Source: Acidocella sp.
Lineage (GTDB): Bacteria > Pseudomonadota > Alphaproteobacteria > Acetobacterales > Acetobacteraceae
Reading direction: 5' to 3'
DNA length: 64,000 nucleotides
Assembly: GCA_027308685.1 (NCBI GenBank)
Contig: DAIDEE010000039.1
Coordinates: 35,126-99,125 of the forward strand
Position numbers and translations under genes: made by a program. The notes under the pieces were generated by a model that worked only from the letters and a program-made list of their open reading frames with translations, did no database searches and was not told where the DNA came from. How positions within the stretch are numbered: position 1 is the first letter of the stretch; each line of letters starts with the position of its first letter. This document shows positions 59,397-64,000 of this stretch, piece by piece.

Positions 59397-60146
59397 TCAG
59401 ATCACCTTCGCTTCGTTACGCAATTTATCTAGTAAGGCGGCAACATCCGCCACTTTCACGCCAGCTTTACGTGCCGGCGGTTCAGAGACCTTGAGGGTCG
59501 TCAGGCGCGGTGCTGGGTCAACGCCGAGGTCAACCGGCTTAAAGGTATCAATGGTCTTTTTGCGCGCCTTCATGATGTTGGGTAGCGAGGCATAGCGCGG
59601 TTCGTTAAGGCGAAGGTCAGCCGTGACGACGGCGGGGAGTTTTAATGCGAGGGTTTCTAGTCCGCCATCAACTTCGCGGGTGACGGTAGCGGTGCCGTCC
59701 GCAATTTCCACCTTGCTGGCAAACGTGCCTTGCGGCCAGCCGAGCAAGGCGGCCAGCATCTGACCGGTAGCGTTCATGTCGTCATCGATCGCCTGCTTGC
59801 CCATAATCACGAGGTCGATGGCTTCTTTTTCCACCAGGGCTTTGAGGATTTTAGCAACCGCGAGTGGTTCCAACGCTGCGTCGGTTTCTACCAAAATTCC
59901 ACGGTCGGCCCCCATGGCCAGGGCGGTACGAATTGTTTCCTGGCAGGCGGTAACGCCGGCGGACACTGCGATAATCTCGGTAGCGATGCCTTTTTCCTTC
60001 AACCGCACAGCTTCTTCAACGGCAATTTCATCGAACGGGTTCATCGACATTTTAACGCCGGCGGTTTCTACCGCCGAACCGTCGGATTTCACCCGAACCT
60101 TCACATTGTAATCAACGACGCGTTTGACGGGGACGAGGAGCTTCAT
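59397..60146 (-). CDS. etfB: Electron transfer flavoprotein beta subunit
   Basis: The 249-residue protein begins [19 protein letters not shown] and contains [45 protein letters not shown] and [23 protein letters not shown]. It pairs with etfA. An inverted-repeat region lies upstream. Confidence 0.96.
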   Translation of the reverse strand: MKLLVPVKRVVDYNVKVRVKSDGSAVETAGVKMSMNPFDEIAVEEAVRLKEKGIATEIIAVSAGVTACQETIRTALAMGADRGILVETDAALEPLAVAKILKALVEKEAIDLVIMGKQAIDDDMNATGQMLAALLGWPQGTFASKVEIADGTATVTREVDGGLETLALKLPAVVTADLRLNEPRYASLPNIMKARKKTIDTFKPVDLGVDPAPRLTTLKVSEPPARKAGVKVADVAALLDKLRNEAKVI

Positions 60147-60182
60147 GTGGATAACCTTAACATTATTGATGGTCGTGTGATC

Positions 60183-60223
60183 TTAGTATGCTTCGAGAGG
60201 GGACATACTCAATATTTAGTATG
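60183..60223. promoter_or_regulatory. Repeated half-sites upstream of etfB
   Basis: TTAGTATG occurs at 60183-60190 and 60216-60223, and CATACT at 60204-60209 forms a CATACT-N8-AGTATG palindrome with the second. They lie 37-77 bases before the etfB start. They may be an operator with three half-sites. Confidence 0.4.
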
Positions 60224-60268
60224 AGTTTAAATCCCTCCAAACGGGTAGTCAACGCTTACGGTTACTAA

Positions 60269-61426
60269 TTAACGAATACGGCATAGCCGTGAAATCGCCT
60301 CCTCAATGTCATTCAAGGGGGCACAATAACTTAAACGAAAGAAATCCTGACCACGGCCGGCATCGAAGTCAAAGCCCGGCGTGGCGGCAATGTTGGCTTC
60401 ATCGAGCAAGCGGTTGCAGAAGGCGGCGCTATCTGGCGCGTGAGAGGAACTGTTCAGATACACATAAAACGCACCATCAGGGGGCGAAAAGGTGGAGAAC
60501 CCAGCATTGGGCAGGCCGGTCAGCAACATCTTCCGCGCGGTGGCGTAAGTAGCGCGGTTGGCTTGCAGTTCGTCATGGCAGTCAAATGCGGCGGTGGCGG
60601 CAATTTGGCTCAGGTGAGGTGGGGAGATGAAGAAATTTTGCGCTAGACGCTCGGTTACCCGCACCAGTTGCTCGGGTAGTACCATCCAGCCAATTCGCCA
60701 ACCAGTCATCGAAAAATACTTCGAGAAGGAGTTTATGACGATGGCGCTATCGGAAAACTGCGTGGCGGTGGCAATAGGTTTGCCATAAGTAAGGCCGTGG
60801 TAAATTTCATCCGAGATCAAGCGGATGCCTTTTTCATGGCAATAACGCGCCAGGGCCGCCAATTCATCAGGGTGCAGCATTGAACCCGTGGGGTTGGCAG
60901 GGCTGGCGATGATCAAGCCATCCGGCGCGGGGTCCAGGGCCTCCAGCATCGCGATGGTTGGTTGAAACGCGGTCTCGATCCCACACGGCAAAATAACCGG
61001 GAGCAGCCCCAGCGCGGTGGCAATGTTCACATAAGGTGGATAGTACGGCGCAGCCAGCGCGATACGGTCGCCCGGGTTGAAGGCCGCGAGAAACGCCAGC
61101 GGAAATGCACCCGATGCTCCGAACGTAACGGCGATGCGATTGGGGTCAACCGCCAGATTGTACCAATCCCGGTAATGCTGGGCGATGCGTTCGCGTAGAT
61201 ACCCCCGGCCCAGACCTTCGGTGTAGCCGAGCGCATCGCCAGACTGCAGCGCGTTGGCCGCAGCCCGCTTGGCCCCTTCGGGTAGACCGGTGCCAGGCTG
61301 GCCCACCTCCATGCGCAAGATTTTAGGGGCGCCCGCCGGCAGCAACAAGGCGCGCTGGTTGGCGGTGGTAATAACATCCATCACCCGAAACGGTGGAACC
61401 GCCCCGCCAGCGCCGATTTTGAGCAA
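60269..61426 (-). CDS. PLP-dependent aminotransferase, class I/II
   Basis: The 385-residue protein has GALGY-type sequence (GDALGYTEGLGRGYLRERIA), the cofactor segment SPANPTGSMLHPDELAAL, LISDEIYHGLTYG, and the PLP Lys in NSFSKYFSMTGWRIGWM. The last arginine-binding region is near FFRLSYC. It is aspartate-aminotransferase-like; the amino donor is not determinable. It follows the gamma-glutamyltransferase-like gene by two bases. Confidence 0.9.
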   Translation of the reverse strand: MLKIGAGGAVPPFRVMDVITTANQRALLLPAGAPKILRMEVGQPGTGLPEGAKRAAANALQSGDALGYTEGLGRGYLRERIAQHYRDWYNLAVDPNRIAVTFGASGAFPLAFLAAFNPGDRIALAAPYYPPYVNIATALGLLPVILPCGIETAFQPTIAMLEALDPAPDGLIIASPANPTGSMLHPDELAALARYCHEKGIRLISDEIYHGLTYGKPIATATQFSDSAIVINSFSKYFSMTGWRIGWMVLPEQLVRVTERLAQNFFISPPHLSQIAATAAFDCHDELQANRATYATARKMLLTGLPNAGFSTFSPPDGAFYVYLNSSSHAPDSAAFCNRLLDEANIAATPGFDFDAGRGQDFFRLSYCAPLNDIEEAISRLCRIR

Positions 61427-61428
61427 TG

Positions 61429-62688
61429 CTATTGCCCGCCGACAGCCAAGCCCTGGCCGCGTGGATCGGCATTAGCCGTGCAACTGGCTTCGCCTCCTGG
61501 CACACCGCCAGGACAAGAAATCACGTTGGCACGGCCCAGGTCGGGCACTGCAGCGGTTGGTGTTTTATGCAGCGCGTTGGCTAGCCCATCGAGCACAGCC
61601 TCAGCAGCGCCGATCTGGCCGGTACCAGTCACCGCGGCGCGGAACTCATCGCCTTTAAATGCAATGCCAGCCGCCAATAGTGGCGTGGTAACAGCCCGCG
61701 GCGAGACGGCAAGCAGCACCCCCGTGCCCGCCGCGATGCGGCCAGTGCCAAACAAATTATTCATGCTGGTGGTGCAGGCCACCACGCCACCGTTTTTATC
61801 CAGAGCCTCAAATCCGGCGGAGGCGGGCAGATGGCCATCGTTAGGTGGGGTCGGAATAAAGGCCAAGGTGCTGCCCTCGAATTTCGAGACCGCGGGCTGG
61901 CCAAACACCGGTAGGCCGGTGTTCATGTCTGCGGCAGTGAGGCCGCCGCCAGCGGTATCGGCACCCTTAATGAACTGCCGCGACAGGCTGCCTGCGTAGA
62001 AACCACTCACCCCTTGTGTTCTCAAGGCTTCCAAGGTGGTTGCAAGGTCAGGTTGCACTAAATCGGCCCCGGCGCTCAACACCCCACCACCGGATGCACC
62101 AAATACGCTGGCTGCCACCGGGTCGGCCAGCAATGCACCGCCGACCACTTGCAGGTCAGAAGCCAGCGCAGGCGAAACCGGCACGCCGCCAGCCAAACGT
62201 TCGGCGGGGGCGATCACGCTGGCAAACGGTAACGCACCATAGCGCGCCTGCAAGGCCAGCAGGCCGCGCGCCAGGGTGGGCACCGCAGCAGGGCGGTCAC
62301 CGCTAGTTTGGGCCGGGGCACCTGCGGGAAAGAGCAACGTAACAGGGGGCTGCGCGCTGCCATCGGCCGCCGGCATTTTAATAATGCAAGCACCACCGCC
62401 CCCCAACCCGGCGCGTGAGGGCAGGGTCACCGCCATCGCAAAACCCGCTGCCGCCGCTGCATCCGCGGCGTTGCCGCCGTTATTGAGGATTTGTCGGGCC
62501 GCCAGCGCCGCCTGCGGTTCATCAGCTACCACGTAGCCAAACACTGAGGGCCTAATGTCGCCCTGGCCAAGGTTGGCGCTTGTGTTATCGCCAAAGCCAG
62601 GGAGGTGCTTGGTGATGCCGCACCCGGCCAACAAGGGCAGTGTGACCAGCAAAGCGAGCCGTAAAACCGGATGTTTGTGCAAAGCCAT
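61429..62688 (-). CDS. Gamma-glutamyltransferase-like lipoprotein, shortened and with altered catalytic site
   Basis: The 419-residue protein has a lipoprotein signal ending LLAGC and then GGNAADAAAAAGFAMAVTLPSRAGLGGGGACIIK, the start of a gamma-glutamyltransferase fold, and later NGGVVACTTSMNNLFGTGR. Family members are usually 550-600 residues. At the autocleavage site Escherichia coli has QTTHYSVVDKDG; here the aligned sequence is ASAGFEALDKNG, so the catalytic Thr would be Ser and the following His is missing. The enzyme may be inactive or have a different role. Confidence 0.85.
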   Translation of the reverse strand: MALHKHPVLRLALLVTLPLLAGCGITKHLPGFGDNTSANLGQGDIRPSVFGYVVADEPQAALAARQILNNGGNAADAAAAAGFAMAVTLPSRAGLGGGGACIIKMPAADGSAQPPVTLLFPAGAPAQTSGDRPAAVPTLARGLLALQARYGALPFASVIAPAERLAGGVPVSPALASDLQVVGGALLADPVAASVFGASGGGVLSAGADLVQPDLATTLEALRTQGVSGFYAGSLSRQFIKGADTAGGGLTAADMNTGLPVFGQPAVSKFEGSTLAFIPTPPNDGHLPASAGFEALDKNGGVVACTTSMNNLFGTGRIAAGTGVLLAVSPRAVTTPLLAAGIAFKGDEFRAAVTGTGQIGAAEAVLDGLANALHKTPTAAVPDLGRANVISCPGGVPGGEASCTANADPRGQGLAVGGQ

Positions 62689-62805
62689 GTGACCCCAGGG
62701 TGCTAAGTGAAATTAAGCGTTGGCGTTGCATAACCGTGATTTTTTACCCCGGCAACTTGCCGCGGCGTATGATGATGCGAAACCGCTTGAAGCGGTGTTT
62801 TCGCC

Positions 62806-63696
62806 CTATGCAATACGCAGTAAACGCAGACGCGGGTAAAACACACTCACCGCCAAGCCAATGATCACCAACGCGGCGGCCGATAATTTCCACCCCGGCA
62901 TTGGCTCGCCCAGCCACACGACCGAGGCCGCCATGCCGAAAACCGGCACCAGCAGCGCCATGGGGCTGATGATGGCGGAAGGGTAGCGTGCCAATAAAAA
63001 CGCCCAACTTGCATAACCAAACCAGCTGTTGCCGAGCGATTGCCATACCACCGCAACCCAGGCTGCGGGTGTCGCATGGCTCAGCGCATGGACAATGGTT
63101 GTTGGGCCATCAACGATGAGCGACATGGCCAGCAAAGGTGGCGCCGAAAACAGGCTGCCCCACACCACATAGGCCAGAAAGTTTTTAGGACCACCCTCGC
63201 GCGCGACGATATTGCCCGAAGCCCAGCAGGCGGCCGCGAGCAACACCAGCGCCAGCCCCAGTGGCGTGGTGTGGCCGTTCACATGCGCGGCGATCACCAC
63301 GATGCCCGAGATGGCGAGCAAACAAGAGACGATTTGAAAAGCCTGCAACCGTTCGCCGTTACGCGCCATCGACAGGAAGATAGTAAAAAATACCTGCACC
63401 TGGATCACCAGCGAGGCGAGTCCCGGCGAAATATGCCCGTCCATGGCCAGAAAGAGCAGCCCAAATTGCCCGGAACCGATTAAAATGCCATAGGCCGCCA
63501 GGTTCCGCCACGACACCGCCGGGCGCGGCAGAAAAAACACCCCTGGCAGAGCGGCAAGACTAAAGCGCAGCCCCGCAAATAAAAATGGCGGAAACTGGTC
63601 AAGTCCAAGCCGGATGACAACAAAATTGCTGCCCCACACCGCCACCACGGCCAAAGCCAGTAAACCGTGCCGTAAGCTGAGCGTGGTATGCTGCAT
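62806..63696 (-). CDS. EamA/DMT family exporter
   Basis: The 296-residue protein has about ten hydrophobic helices in two EamA repeats, beginning LLALAVVAVWGSNFVVIRLGLDQFPPFLFAGLRF and with the second repeat near LALVLLAAACWASGNIVAREG. These proteins export metabolites such as amino acids. I chose the ATG at 63696, with AGGGAAA upstream; an in-frame start at 63756 would add a hydrophilic leader. Confidence 0.9.
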   Translation of the reverse strand: MQHTTLSLRHGLLALAVVAVWGSNFVVIRLGLDQFPPFLFAGLRFSLAALPGVFFLPRPAVSWRNLAAYGILIGSGQFGLLFLAMDGHISPGLASLVIQVQVFFTIFLSMARNGERLQAFQIVSCLLAISGIVVIAAHVNGHTTPLGLALVLLAAACWASGNIVAREGGPKNFLAYVVWGSLFSAPPLLAMSLIVDGPTTIVHALSHATPAAWVAVVWQSLGNSWFGYASWAFLLARYPSAIISPMALLVPVFGMAASVVWLGEPMPGWKLSAAALVIIGLAVSVFYPRLRLLRIA

Positions 63697-64000
63697 ATTA
63701 AATTTCCCTGGTGAGCGGTCTATCCGCCTGTTAAAGTCTAGCGTAACCACATCCAAAGCATGCGAGAACGCCGTTGCCGGACCGTCAGGGTTGCGAAACT
63801 AGGGTGGCGGAGAGGGTGTCCGCCTTGAGCGCGAAAAAACCATTATTTATCAATTAACTAAAACCTACAATCAATTCAGCCTACACGTTAGCCATCTAAC
63901 ACTTAAGCCACGCCGTCGCGGGGTGTGAGACCAAAGAGAATTGGTTTTTGGGACCTTTAACACGAACAAACGCCCTAAAGGCACTTCTACTGTATCCCTC
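63697..64000. other. End of window, no gene seen
   Basis: After the exporter start, these 304 bases contain no supported frame, RNA gene or repeat. The sequence becomes AT-rich between about 63830 and 63890. Confidence 0.45.

Overview
The window holds an almost complete purple-bacterial photosynthesis gene cluster (about 9.8-54.2 kb) flanked by respiratory and metabolic genes. The organism is probably an alphaproteobacterial aerobic anoxygenic phototroph close to Acidiphilium (Acetobacteraceae). The decisive clue is the reaction-centre L subunit: the residue equivalent to His L168 of Rhodobacter is Glu, the hallmark reported for the zinc-bacteriochlorophyll reaction centre of Acidiphilium. 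The rest fits. There is an O2-dependent AcsF cyclase and no bchE, a spirilloxanthin-type carotenoid set (crtE, B, I, C, D, F, no crtA), a tetraheme pufC, a HiPIP, and no pufQ, pucBA or bchJ. Base composition looks lower than usual for Acidiphilium, so the genus is an inference.

Layout. 1-1460: a partial membrane protein and a single-domain chromate transporter. 1533-8224: cydDC and cydAB, an unusually long CydX-like subunit and a coupled 32-residue membrane peptide, with a perfect FNR-type box before cydA. 8357-9832: an ArsR regulator and an SDR. 9838-14775: divergent bchH and bchP. 29825 down to 14772, all on the minus strand: bchF-N-B-L-M, lhaA, puhA-B-C, a 104-residue unknown gene, acsF, puhE fused to a zinc-chaperone-type GTPase, hemA, hemC, HiPIP and an alpha/beta hydrolase. 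30095-40411, plus strand: aerR, ppsR, bchG, tspO, bchI, bchD, bchO, crtI, crtB and a small ORF, densely overlapping. 42744-40382, minus: crtD-crtC. 42850-54518, plus: crtE-crtF, bchC-X-Y-Z, pufB-A-L-M-C, a SOUL heme-binding lipoprotein and two small unknown genes. 54559-63696: flavodoxin-like reductases, a Baeyer-Villiger-type monooxygenase, FKBP, hydroxyacyl-CoA dehydrogenase, etfA/etfB, an aminotransferase, a gamma-glutamyltransferase-like lipoprotein and an EamA exporter.

How it works together. HemA and HemC feed porphyrin synthesis. BchI/D/H, BchM, AcsF, BchLNB, BchF, BchXYZ, BchC, BchG and BchP form an O2-requiring route to phytylated bacteriochlorophyll a, though no dedicated 8-vinyl reductase is seen. 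Puf and Puh proteins form the LH1-reaction-centre complex, LhaA and PuhB/C/E assemble it, and PufC and HiPIP re-reduce it. Four divergent or upstream regions carry PpsR/CrtJ-type TGT-N12-AC(A/G) sites, and ppsR and aerR sit at the centre of the cluster.

The most exciting candidate is the PuhE fusion. One 594-residue protein joins a photosystem assembly membrane protein to a COG0523 G3E GTPase with a CxCC metal site and a very His-rich loop. Together with Glu L168 this suggests a dedicated metal (zinc) delivery step coupled to photosystem assembly, which as far as I know has not been described.
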